Part shown: piece after piece, positions 16,316 to 24,585 of the stretch | Numbering within the stretch: position 1 is the stretch's first letter | Layout: every line of letters begins with the position of its first letter | DNA from: Chitinophagales bacterium | GTDB taxonomy: Bacteria > Bacteroidota > Bacteroidia > Chitinophagales > Chitinophagaceae | NCBI GenBank assembly: GCA_017303335.1 | Contig: JAFLBK010000003.1 | Span: 490,291 to 554,290, forward strand | Reading direction: 5' to 3' | DNA length: 64,000 bases | Program-made: the position numbers and the translations under genes | Notes under the pieces: generated by a model | Told to the model about the DNA's origin: nothing | What the model saw: the letters and a program-made list of their open reading frames with translations, nothing else | Databases searched by the model: none

Positions 16316-18964
16316 TTACCTGATCAGTATACTGGTTCCTGTTTTTTCCACGGCCCTGTTTCGGTAGTTGATGGCTTTCACTACGAACGTGTAAGTGCCG
16401 GTAGGTTGTTCCTTCCCTTTAAAGGTTCCATCCCATCCTTTGTCGAGCTGGTGGGTTTCAAAAACCAGTTGTCCGTAGCGGTTGTAAATGAGGAAGTACT
16501 CGATCTTTTTAAGTCCGAAGCCGAGGGGTTTGAGTATGTCGTTGATGCCATCGCCATTGGGGGTAAAGGCGCCGGGTACATGTACGTCGTTGTTGGCATA
16601 TACTTTCACAAACACATCATCGGTGGCGGTGCATCCGTTGACATCGGTCACGGTCACGGTATAGGTAATATCGCTGCGCAGGATGGCAACAGGGTTAGGG
16701 ATGAGGGGATTGTTGAGTCCCGTGGAGGGCGACCATACATACCCGATGCCGCCGGTAGCCTGCAACTGCAGGGGAACATCAAAGATGGCCGTGGTGTCGT
16801 TGCCGGCAAAAGCGGTGGCCCTGCCGATGCTGACGGGTATGTTTTTCAGGGCAGAGAAACAACCGTATTGGGATTGTACCCGCAGGCTGCTGGGGAAGAT
16901 ACCGGTGCTGTTATATATATGTACCGGGCTGGCAGCGGAGGAACTGCCCCCATCGCCAAAATCCCATTGCCAGGCGATGATGTTTCCGTTGGTATTGGGG
17001 GAGACATCAGTGAAAACAGTACCCTGCCCGATACAGGGAATGGCAACGGTATAATCTGCAATGGGTATATCGTAAATACGTAAAGGATGTGAAACAGAAG
17101 CCGAGAGGCATCCATGGGCCGAGGCTACGGAGAGGGTCACATTGTAAGGACCTGTAGCGGTATAGGCATGGGTAGGGTTCTGTTGAGTGGAAGAGCCCCC
17201 GTCTCCGAAATCCCAGTTCCAGGCGCCCACAGCACCGACGGTATTGGTACTGGCGTCGGTGAACAGGATGGGATTATTGATGCATCCGTCGGCGGGTGTA
17301 AAGGCAGCGGTGGGCCTTGTTTCAACATATACTTTTTTGATGATGGAGTCGGCCCTGCAAACACCGCTGGTGGAGATAAGGAGTTTTACATCGTAAACAC
17401 CTGTGGCGGCATAGGTATGGGATGCGTTCTGGTTGGTAACAACAGGCGATCCATCGCCAAAATCCCAGGTATAGCCGGTGATGGCGCCGATGGTGAGCAC
17501 GGTATTATCGAAAAACTGGTAAACATCGCCGAAACAGTTCCCTGTTTTGGTGAAATCAACGGCAAATACATTGTTGATGGTAACGGGGTGAGAGATCGTA
17601 AAACTGTCGGTGGTAATGAAACTGCAGGCTGCTGAACTGCTTTTTACCTTTAAGGTAACGTTGTAAGTGCCAATCTGCCGGTAAGAATGATTAACTACCT
17701 GTCCCAGGCCCGTGGCGCCGTCGCCAAAATCCCATTCCCACAACAGGCTGCCGGAGAGATCGGTGGTTCCAGAAAACTGAACATGGCAGTCAACAAATGC
17801 GCTGGTGAAATCGATATGATTACTGGCATCGAAGAAACTGGCAATATAGGCAGGCAGACCGGTAGCGCTCTGTTGGCCACCAAGATTAATTGCCCCAAGG
17901 GCTAAATTACAGCCAGCGCCGGGTACATCGGGGTTATTGATCACACTGATGGTTGGCGATAAGTTGGAAGCAAGGTATATCTTCTTATCCGGGGCAATTT
18001 GTAAAGCGGCAGGATAAAAGGGGGCTGTGTTCATCACGAATTTCGATGCTTCGATGGTTGCCTGGTTGCCAGACGTAATGTCGTATTGATTAATGGTCCG
18101 GTCCAGCCCGGTGGTAACATACAGCAGTTTACTGTTGGGAGAAAATTCAACGCCGTAAATGAAAACATAACCAGCATTGTAACCCAACAGGTCGATCGGG
18201 TTTGAAAGAATGCCCGTATTATTGTTGAAGTCGAATAATTCCGCCATCGCTACAGGCCACGTTATGGCCACACATACCTTTTTGCCGTCGGGAGAAGCTT
18301 TCAATGCACCCGCTCCGGTAAATTCCGGTGAGCTGTGTGTATGCGGAACCCCAACATCCGAGATGACCGGAACAGGGTTAATGCCATTGCAGTCGACTTT
18401 GTAAACCGTATACCGGTTATTGTTAAACCCTTTTGTGATCACCCAGTAATCAATTCCATTGGCTGCCTTTACGGCTGTCAGCCTCTCGGTTGAGGGGCCA
18501 TAAAGAAATACATTTTTCTGTGCAGTTACATCCCCCAGGCCTCCGTTGAGTCGCATATCCACCACAGAATAGTTGTAGCCTTTGGCAAATAGATTCTCCA
18601 GGCAATCGGCAGTGAATATGTAATAGAGGTTGGTATCGCCAGGATTGGGAATGATGATAGCTGATTGCGTCGATGAATTGTCGCCAAGTAAACCGGCGCC
18701 ATTCGGCATAGCGGTATGGTTCCGGTTATAAACGGTAACGCCATTGGTATAAAATAATAGATTACCCCTTTTATCACAGATACTGGCACATCCCTCCTGC
18801 GTGTTCAATGCTCCGTTGGTGAGTGGTTGAGGAGGAGTCGTATTAAAGTTTAATCCGGCATTAAATCCAAAATACCAGATATTTCCCTGCTGGCTATTCG
18901 CATGGGAGTAGCCAAGTAAAATTAGAACGAATACAAATAGATATCGGGAGCGGAGATAACCCAC
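16316..18964 (-). CDS. Secreted PKD-repeat protein with T9SS type B (gliding-type) C-terminal domain
   Basis: 882 residues with a signal peptide (about 1-24, ending HANSQQ). Residues 25-385 form a WD/propeller-like region typical of these proteins (NIWYFGFNAGLNFN at the start). Four PKD domains follow, marked by WEWDFGDG, YTWDFGDG, WNWDFGDGG and WQWDFGDGG. The C-terminus (VPGAFTPNGDGINDILKP to the end) is the CHU_C/gliding-motility type B T9SS signal. It is probably a cell-surface adhesin-like protein. It starts 11 bases after the small lipoprotein gene, so the two form an operon. Confidence 0.9.
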   Translation of the reverse strand: MGYLRSRYLFVFVLILLGYSHANSQQGNIWYFGFNAGLNFNTTPPQPLTNGALNTQEGCASICDKRGNLLFYTNGVTVYNRNHTAMPNGAGLLGDNSSTQSAIIIPNPGDTNLYYIFTADCLENLFAKGYNYSVVDMRLNGGLGDVTAQKNVFLYGPSTERLTAVKAANGIDYWVITKGFNNNRYTVYKVDCNGINPVPVISDVGVPHTHSSPEFTGAGALKASPDGKKVCVAITWPVAMAELFDFNNNTGILSNPIDLLGYNAGYVFIYGVEFSPNSKLLYVTTGLDRTINQYDITSGNQATIEASKFVMNTAPFYPAALQIAPDKKIYLASNLSPTISVINNPDVPGAGCNLALGAINLGGQQSATGLPAYIASFFDASNHIDFTSAFVDCHVQFSGTTDLSGSLLWEWDFGDGATGLGQVVNHSYRQIGTYNVTLKVKSSSAACSFITTDSFTISHPVTINNVFAVDFTKTGNCFGDVYQFFDNTVLTIGAITGYTWDFGDGSPVVTNQNASHTYAATGVYDVKLLISTSGVCRADSIIKKVYVETRPTAAFTPADGCINNPILFTDASTNTVGAVGAWNWDFGDGGSSTQQNPTHAYTATGPYNVTLSVASAHGCLSASVSHPLRIYDIPIADYTVAIPCIGQGTVFTDVSPNTNGNIIAWQWDFGDGGSSSAASPVHIYNSTGIFPSSLRVQSQYGCFSALKNIPVSIGRATAFAGNDTTAIFDVPLQLQATGGIGYVWSPSTGLNNPLIPNPVAILRSDITYTVTVTDVNGCTATDDVFVKVYANNDVHVPGAFTPNGDGINDILKPLGFGLKKIEYFLIYNRYGQLVFETHQLDKGWDGTFKGKEQPTGTYTFVVKAINYRNRAVEKTGTSILIR

Positions 18965-18975
18965 TTTTAGGAAGC

Positions 18976-19359
18976 TTATGGCGTTGTGAAAGTCATGACA
19001 GCACCTTTGCCCCAGCCATCAGCGTTTGCTGCATAAGCCTGGTAATAATATGTTTTACCTGATGTAAGCGGGGTTATCGTACAGGTAAATGGTCCACTGT
19101 TTGCGAAACCGGCACCTGCAAGAAATCCGGTCTCAACAGGATCGGGTTGAAAACCCCAGGCAACCCCCATCCTGGTTACATCAGAACTACCTGGACTTAC
19201 AACCTGGCCGGAGCCTGTAGCAGAAGTACTGGTGATATTCGTTACTGCAAAAGTGGTAACCGTAGGAACTGATTTTGCCGGAGTGCCAGGGCCGGAAGAT
19301 TTTTTGCAGGCTGCGAAGGAAAATGAAATGAAAAGCAGGGCAATTGAAATTGTTTTCAT
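18976..19359 (-). CDS. Small lipoprotein with FN3-like domain
   Basis: 127 residues from the ATG at 19359; an in-frame start at 19377 would add six residues before the signal peptide and is less likely. The lipobox is FSFAAC. The mature part reads as one fibronectin-like beta sandwich: VTTFAVTNITSTSATGSGQ and LTSGKTYYYQAYAAN are typical of surface proteins that compare states in FN3-like repeats. It precedes the T9SS type B gene and probably shares its promoter and location. Confidence 0.75.
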   Translation of the reverse strand: MKTISIALLFISFSFAACKKSSGPGTPAKSVPTVTTFAVTNITSTSATGSGQVVSPGSSDVTRMGVAWGFQPDPVETGFLAGAGFANSGPFTCTITPLTSGKTYYYQAYAANADGWGKGAVMTFTTP

Positions 19360-19451
19360 ATTAGTTGGTATTAACAATGGTTTGAAAAGTATAATAAGCG
19401 ATAATGTACTTTCCTAAGATAAGAAAATACTACGATAAGCATAATTTCTAT

Positions 19452-19480
19452 GTTCCCAGCAACATCTCCTGAAAGGGACC
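19452..19480. repeat. Cassette-associated hairpin repeat, copy D
   Basis: GTTCCCAGCAACATCTCC, TGAAA loop, GGGAC; one core base differs from copy B (A for G in CAACATC). Confidence 0.75.
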
Positions 19481-19614
19481 CTGCAAGGAATAGAATCCAT
19501 TATCCAGATAATTAATAGTTGATGCATGATTCCCGTTGGCCGGAGACCAGACGGGGCGTAAGGAAAAGGGCGTTGCCGGGAAGTACAACTCGCGACTTCA
19601 ATTCTAAGCTGCAT

Positions 19615-19638
19615 GCTGTTGGTCGGGCGACCAACAGC
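19615..19638. repeat. Dispersed hairpin repeat, right copy
   Basis: GCTGTTGGTC, GGGC loop, GACCAACAGC, matching 14371-14394. It lies 29 bases beyond the end of the transporter gene. Confidence 0.8.
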
Positions 19639-19666
19639 GGCGATATGCGACCAATAGCGACAACGC

Positions 19667-21241
19667 TTACAGATCCGTGATCAGTTTATACTTCGGCACC
19701 AGCGATTTCATCACCAGCCAGGCCACCAGGTAGGCAATGGCGCAGAAGCCGAACATGAGCGTATAGGAGGTGGCCATCTGTGCGTGCACGAATGGCTTTT
19801 GTATTTCCACCAGTTTCGTAAAGGCTTCGGGATCGATGTGCTTCAATTGCTCTGAAACGTCTTTTGACAATCCCGCCAGGTCGATCTTGTTCAGGTCTAC
19901 CATATCACCATACCGGGTACTGAGTTTCAGTGCCCGGATCGCAGTGATGTAATTGTCCAGTCCATTCGCTTTGGCCGATACCCAGGATTCGGCAATGCCT
20001 GCCGCCTTATACGAATCGAAGAGCCAGCCACCCACTTTGGAGATGATCACGCCACCCAGTCCGCCGGCCATGCCGCCGATACCTACCACCGAACCAATGG
20101 CTTTCTTGGGAAACATATCACTCACGGTGGTGAATATATTGGCGCTCCAGGCCTGGTGCGCCGAAGCGCCGATGCCGATGAGTATCACCGGCACCCAGTA
20201 ACTGTAACCGCCGAAAGGTTGCGCCAGCAGCACAACCAGGGGTATGATGGCGATCATCAGCATCGCTTTCATGCGGCCGTCGTAGGGCGAATAGCCTTTC
20301 TTAAAATAATATACCGGGAACCACCCGCCGCCGATACTCCCGATCATGGTCATACTGTATAACATGGCCAATGGAAAAGCCACATCTGTTTTGCTCATGC
20401 CGTACTGAGCTTTGAGGTAAGCGGGTAACCAGAAGAGGAAGAACCACCACACCCCATCGGTCATGAATTTTCCGAAGGCGAAGGACCAGGTCTGTTTATA
20501 TCCCAGCAGCTTCATCCAGGAAACTTTTTCCTGTGTGGCAGCCGGAGCCGGTTCTTCCTTATCCGAATTGATGTATGCCAGTTCGGAAGCGGAAAGCCGT
20601 TTTTGTTCGGCAGGCTTATCATAAAACATCAACCAGAAGATCAGCCAGAGAAAACCACTGGCGCCCACGAGTATGAAGGCCGTTTCCCAACCCCAGTGCT
20701 TGCCGATCCAGGGAACGGTAAGTGGCGCCAGGATGGCACCTACATTAGCACCTGAGTTGAATATGCCGGTGGCGAAGGATCTTTCTTTCTTGGGAAAATA
20801 CTCGGCCGTGGCCTTGATGGCTGCCGGAAAGTTACCCGATTCGCCGAAGGCCAGCACGGCCCGGCTTACCATAAAGCCAACCACCGACACACTCAAGGCG
20901 GTCATGCCCAGAAAACCCAGAAGCGTACTGAATGCTTCGCCGATGGGAATGGCCAGCGCATGAATGATGGCGCCGAGGCTCCAGATCACGATCGCCCAGG
21001 CATATCCTTTTTTGGTACCGAGTTTATCGATGATGCGCCCGGCGAACAACATGCTGATGGCATAACCGAACTGGAATACCGCTGTGATATCGGCATAATT
21101 GCTGTTGGTCCACCCGAATTTTTCAGCAAGGTCGGTTTGCAGCAGGCTCAAAACCTGCCGGTCGAGGTAATTGACGGTCGTTGCAAAAAAGAGGAGTGCG
21201 CAGATCGTCCAGCGGTATTTGCCGATTGTTTCCCTATTCAT
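19667..21241 (-). CDS. exuT: ExuT-like hexuronate MFS transporter
   Basis: 524 residues with about twelve hydrophobic segments. The N-terminal half has the anion:cation symporter features of the ExuT family (NYLDRQVLSLL, GRIIDKLGTKKGYAWAIVIWSLG, FGESGNFPAAIKATAEYFPKKERSFATGIFNSG). It is longer than E. coli ExuT because of a hydrophilic loop at about 405-490 between late helices. It should import galacturonate or glucuronate across the inner membrane. As last gene after uxaC-kdgK-kdgA (10-base gap) its uronate role is well supported by context. Confidence 0.88.
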   Translation of the reverse strand: MNRETIGKYRWTICALLFFATTVNYLDRQVLSLLQTDLAEKFGWTNSNYADITAVFQFGYAISMLFAGRIIDKLGTKKGYAWAIVIWSLGAIIHALAIPIGEAFSTLLGFLGMTALSVSVVGFMVSRAVLAFGESGNFPAAIKATAEYFPKKERSFATGIFNSGANVGAILAPLTVPWIGKHWGWETAFILVGASGFLWLIFWLMFYDKPAEQKRLSASELAYINSDKEEPAPAATQEKVSWMKLLGYKQTWSFAFGKFMTDGVWWFFLFWLPAYLKAQYGMSKTDVAFPLAMLYSMTMIGSIGGGWFPVYYFKKGYSPYDGRMKAMLMIAIIPLVVLLAQPFGGYSYWVPVILIGIGASAHQAWSANIFTTVSDMFPKKAIGSVVGIGGMAGGLGGVIISKVGGWLFDSYKAAGIAESWVSAKANGLDNYITAIRALKLSTRYGDMVDLNKIDLAGLSKDVSEQLKHIDPEAFTKLVEIQKPFVHAQMATSYTLMFGFCAIAYLVAWLVMKSLVPKYKLITDL

Positions 21242-21251
21242 AAGAAGCGTT

Positions 21252-21914
21252 TTATTTTTTGCAGGCCTGGCTGATCGCGATGATCCGTTGGGTATCCGCT
21301 GTGAGTTTTTCGTATTCTTTGTTCTGCATAATGGCCTGCGTAATCAGTTTACTGCCCATGCCCACAGCGCAAACGCCGGCCCCGAACCAGGCAGCGATGC
21401 TTTCTTCGGTAGGCTCTACCCCGCCTGTAGGCATGAAGAGCAGGTCCGGGAAAAGGTCCTTGATCGCGGCCATATAACCAGGACCGAGGATGTTGCCGGG
21501 AAATAATTTTACCAGCTTCGCTCCCATCGATTCGGCAGCGATGATCTCGGTGGGCGTCATGCACCCAGGGATCCAGGTCAGGTTGTTTTCGTCGGCGATC
21601 TCCACCACATTGGGTACCAGGCCCGGTGAGATGAGGTAATCGCAGCCCGCTTCGATGAACGAGATGGCAGCCGCCGCATCCTTGATCGTTCCCACACCGA
21701 GGAACATATCCTTCATCTCCGCTTTGCAACATTTCCGCATCGCCCTGAAATTGGCGAGCGCCGCTTCGCCCCGGTTGGTATATTCCACCGTGCGGATGCC
21801 GGCCGCATAGAGTGCCCGCAGTACCCCGATACTTATTGTTACGTCGTTGTGATAGAACAAGGGCAGTACCCCTTGTTGCCTGATCTGGTCCAGTATTACC
21901 TGTTTAGCCGGCAT
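21252..21914 (-). CDS. kdgA: 2-keto-3-deoxy-6-phosphogluconate aldolase
   Basis: 220 residues, normal length for the KDPG/KHG aldolase class I family. The Schiff-base lysine is in KLFPGNILGP, and the conserved VEYTNRGEAA glutamate and PTGGVEPT phosphate loop are present. It cleaves KDPG to pyruvate and glyceraldehyde-3-phosphate in the cytoplasm, the last step of uronate breakdown. It overlaps the 3' end of kdgK by 11 bases. Confidence 0.93.
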   Translation of the reverse strand: MPAKQVILDQIRQQGVLPLFYHNDVTISIGVLRALYAAGIRTVEYTNRGEAALANFRAMRKCCKAEMKDMFLGVGTIKDAAAAISFIEAGCDYLISPGLVPNVVEIADENNLTWIPGCMTPTEIIAAESMGAKLVKLFPGNILGPGYMAAIKDLFPDLLFMPTGGVEPTEESIAAWFGAGVCAVGMGSKLITQAIMQNKEYEKLTADTQRIIAISQACKK

Positions 21915-22920
21915 ATTCTTTAATGGTTGCGTTTACCTGGGCAACGGTTTGATCCGTGGTATCGCCCGGGATGAATAATTTATTGAAAGCGGCCGCCGTG
22001 GCAAAGCCGAGTGTTTGCTGCGGCGAATGACCATTGCTTAGCCCATAGATCAAACCCGCCATGAAACAATCTCCGCTGCCTACTTTATCGAGCACCTTAT
22101 CCGAGCCATACTCGGCGGAAACGAATAGCTGATCGGTATACAAACTTGTATAATACTGTATGCCTTCGCCCCGGTCGAAGCGAAAGGTATTGGCAATGGT
22201 CTTTACTTTCGGAAAGCATTGCTGGATAGCCTGCGATGTATCGGTCGCCTGTTGCAGGTAAGCTTGCTTTGTATCCTGTTGTACCAGCGCATCATCGATC
22301 GGGATGCCCAGCATGACGTTGGCCGACCAGATATTACCCATGATCACATCGCAGTATTTGGCCAGGCCGGGCATGATCTCGTTGGGCCGTTTTCCGTATT
22401 GCCACAACTTATTCCGGTAGTTGAGATCGAGCGAGATGGTGATCCCTTTTTGGGAAGCAGCCTGCAGGGCTTCTTCACATACTGCGGCGGCCGAGGCAGT
22501 AAGCGACGCGGCGATGGCGCTGAAGTGAAACCAACTGATACCTTCCAGGACTTTCTCCCAGTTGATCATGCCCGGTTGCAGTTCCGCGAAGGACGATCCA
22601 GCCCGGTCGTACACAACGGCCGCGTTCTTCACGTCGGTTCCCTGCTGCAGGTAATACAACCCCACCCGTTTGCCGCTGTAATGAATCGCCGTGGTCTCAA
22701 TATTCTTAGCACGCAGGTAGGTTGCCAGTTGTTTGGAAAGATAGTTGTCGGGCAAGGCGGTGCAATAGCCCACCGGTTGTTCCCATTTTGCCAGGGCTGT
22801 TGCCACATTGGCTTCGGCGCCGCCAACAAAAGCAGGCAGGGCGTGTTGCCGCAGCCATTCGTCGCCGGCGGAGGGCGAGAGGCGCAGGAGTAATTCCCCG
22901 AAGCATAGTGTCTTATTCAT
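21904..22920 (-). CDS. kdgK: 2-keto-3-deoxygluconate kinase (PfkB family)
   Basis: 338 residues. The ribokinase-fold signature KVGSGDCFMAGLIYGLSNG contains the catalytic Asp and anion-hole glycines; the N-terminal GGAEANVATALAKW is the substrate-binding glycine motif. It phosphorylates KDG to KDPG with ATP. Its start codon shares one base with the uxaC stop (TGATG) and its end overlaps kdgA, indicating tight translational coupling. Confidence 0.92.
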   Translation of the reverse strand: MNKTLCFGELLLRLSPSAGDEWLRQHALPAFVGGAEANVATALAKWEQPVGYCTALPDNYLSKQLATYLRAKNIETTAIHYSGKRVGLYYLQQGTDVKNAAVVYDRAGSSFAELQPGMINWEKVLEGISWFHFSAIAASLTASAAAVCEEALQAASQKGITISLDLNYRNKLWQYGKRPNEIMPGLAKYCDVIMGNIWSANVMLGIPIDDALVQQDTKQAYLQQATDTSQAIQQCFPKVKTIANTFRFDRGEGIQYYTSLYTDQLFVSAEYGSDKVLDKVGSGDCFMAGLIYGLSNGHSPQQTLGFATAAAFNKLFIPGDTTDQTVAQVNATIKEYAG

Positions 22921-24323
22921 CAGAAACCGAAATAGTCTTTAGCGTTGTAATAGCAGATATCGGAAATGATCTTACCCGTCCAGGGTATGTCGTTGGGCAG
23001 TTCGCCGTTCTCGATCTCTTCACCAAACAGGTTGCACAATATCCGCCGGAAATATTCGTGCCGCGGGTAGGAAAGAAAACTGCGGCTATCGGTAAGCATG
23101 CCCACGAATTTACTCAGCAGCCCCATGTTGCTCAGCGCATTGATCTGTTTGATCATGCCGTCCTTCTGATCGAGGAACCACCAGGCCGATCCGAATTGAA
23201 CCTTAGCGCCGCTGTCGCCATCATTGAAATTGCCAATCATGGTGGCCATCATTTCATTATCGGCCGGGTTGAGGTTGTACAGGATGGTCTTTGCCAGTTG
23301 ATCCGTGCTGTCGAGCCTGCCCAGGAATTTCGCCAGGGCCTTCCCCTGGCTGAAGTCGCCGATCGAATCCCAGCCTGTATCCGGACCCAGTTGCCGCATC
23401 ATGCGGATATTGTTGTTGCGCAGGGCACCGAGGTGGTATTGCTGTGTCCAACTTTTTTCATGATCCCATTGGGCAAACACGACCAGCATGGCCGATTTGA
23501 ATTTGAGATTCTCCTGCAGGTCGAGTTCTTTGCCACCGCGGATCTTACCGAAGATGGCTCTGATCTCGGCGTCGGTATAATCCTCCGCGTATACCTGCTC
23601 CAATCCATGATCCGAAACCTTACAGTTGATCGAGGTGAAGAAATCGTGGCGCTGTTTCAACGCGTCGAGGTATTCATCGTAAGAAGTGATCGAGCTATTG
23701 GTGACGGCTTCAATCTTACCAACGTATTCGTTGAACGATGCCGCATTATCCACGTTCATGGCCTTATCCGGCCGGAAGGCCGGGAATACCTGGAAGGGCA
23801 TGTTGTCTTCCGTCATCATCCGGATATGGTGTTCAAGGGAATCGGCAGGATCATCCGTGGTGCAGAGGTATTCTACCTTCATTTTAGCCAGCAGCCCCTG
23901 CACACTGTATTCCGGTGTCCGCAGTTTTTCGCTGGCTTCATCGTATATCTCCCGGGCAGTATCGCCGCTAAGAATCTTGGTGATTCCGAAATAGCGCTGC
24001 AACTCAAGATGCGTCCAATGATATAAGGGATTGCGCAGGGTGTAGGGTACGGTGAGCGCCCATTGCTCGAACTTTTCATAATCGCTGCGACTGCCGGTGC
24101 AATAATCTTCGGCCACCGCATTGGTGCGCATGGCCCGCCATTTATAGTGATCCCCGTACAACCAGGCCTGGGTCAGGTTTTCGAAATTGATATTATCCGC
24201 GATCTGTTGCGGGGGCAGGTGGTTGTGGTAATCGATGATCTGCAGGTCTTTGGCAAACTCATGGTAGAGCCGCTGCGCTGTTCCGTTTTGCAGTAAGAAG
24301 TTTTCGTCTAAGAATTGTTTCAT
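22920..24323 (-). CDS. uxaC: Uronate isomerase
   Basis: 467 residues, full length. The metal-binding IDYHNHLPPQ motif at the N-terminus and the ending with RILCNLFGEEIENGELP are typical of UxaC. It converts D-galacturonate to D-tagaturonate (and glucuronate to fructuronate). It is the first gene of uxaC-kdgK-kdgA-exuT; the 262-base gap before it carries repeats, so it may have its own promoter or be reached by read-through from uxaA. Confidence 0.95.
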   Translation of the reverse strand: MKQFLDENFLLQNGTAQRLYHEFAKDLQIIDYHNHLPPQQIADNINFENLTQAWLYGDHYKWRAMRTNAVAEDYCTGSRSDYEKFEQWALTVPYTLRNPLYHWTHLELQRYFGITKILSGDTAREIYDEASEKLRTPEYSVQGLLAKMKVEYLCTTDDPADSLEHHIRMMTEDNMPFQVFPAFRPDKAMNVDNAASFNEYVGKIEAVTNSSITSYDEYLDALKQRHDFFTSINCKVSDHGLEQVYAEDYTDAEIRAIFGKIRGGKELDLQENLKFKSAMLVVFAQWDHEKSWTQQYHLGALRNNNIRMMRQLGPDTGWDSIGDFSQGKALAKFLGRLDSTDQLAKTILYNLNPADNEMMATMIGNFNDGDSGAKVQFGSAWWFLDQKDGMIKQINALSNMGLLSKFVGMLTDSRSFLSYPRHEYFRRILCNLFGEEIENGELPNDIPWTGKIISDICYYNAKDYFGF

Positions 24324-24324
24324 T

Positions 24325-24366
24325 TACCTCACCCCCAACCCCTCTCCTCCAGGAGAGGGGGGAGGA
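24325..24366. repeat. Palindromic intergenic repeat, copy 1
   Basis: CCTCACCCCCAACCCC leads into a perfect hairpin CCCCTCTCCT / AGGAGAGGGG (24339-24360). Further copies are at 34018 and 34119, and a related one lies inside uxaA at 25655. Confidence 0.85.
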
Positions 24367-24585
24367 TTTTATTTTTCTTTTTTCAATTTGTTTCCCTGAA
24401 ACCTTCTGTTCGTTCATCCATCATTCCGCTCCTGGAAGAGAAAGTGGAGTATTTTTTATTGTTTAGAATAAATTTTTCTGTTGTGGTCGAGTTAGCCTCT
24501 ACCTGTTACCTATCCCTCGACTCCGCTCGGGATATAAATAAATCTCCTTCGACTTCGCTCAGTACATTTGACATCGCTCAGTATC
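24367..24585. other. Intergenic segment with simple repeats
   Basis: Between uxaA and uxaC. It contains related short phrases such as CTCGACTCCGCTCGGGAT and CTTCGACTTCGCTCAGTA (24517-24580), which look like degenerate intergenic repeats. No gene or clear promoter is seen. Confidence 0.5.

Larger units (their letters stand above)
19378..19666. other. 289-base intergenic segment with repeats
   Basis: It contains the upstream region of the small lipoprotein gene, repeat copy D (19452-19480), an imperfect hairpin near 19529-19550 (CCGTTGG .. CCAGACGG) and the hairpin at 19615-19638. No coding potential is seen. It marks the right boundary of the accessory segment. Confidence 0.6.

Noticed and set aside
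14312..19638. Classical integron with attC sites
   Set aside because: No integrase gene is in the window, and the repeats lack paired RYYYAAC / GTTRRRY core sites; only a cassette-like arrangement can be claimed.
22722..24026. 434-codon plus-strand ORF opposite kdgK and uxaC
   Set aside because: It is the antisense frame of two well-supported genes; its translation shows no family pattern and arises from the codon bias of the real genes.
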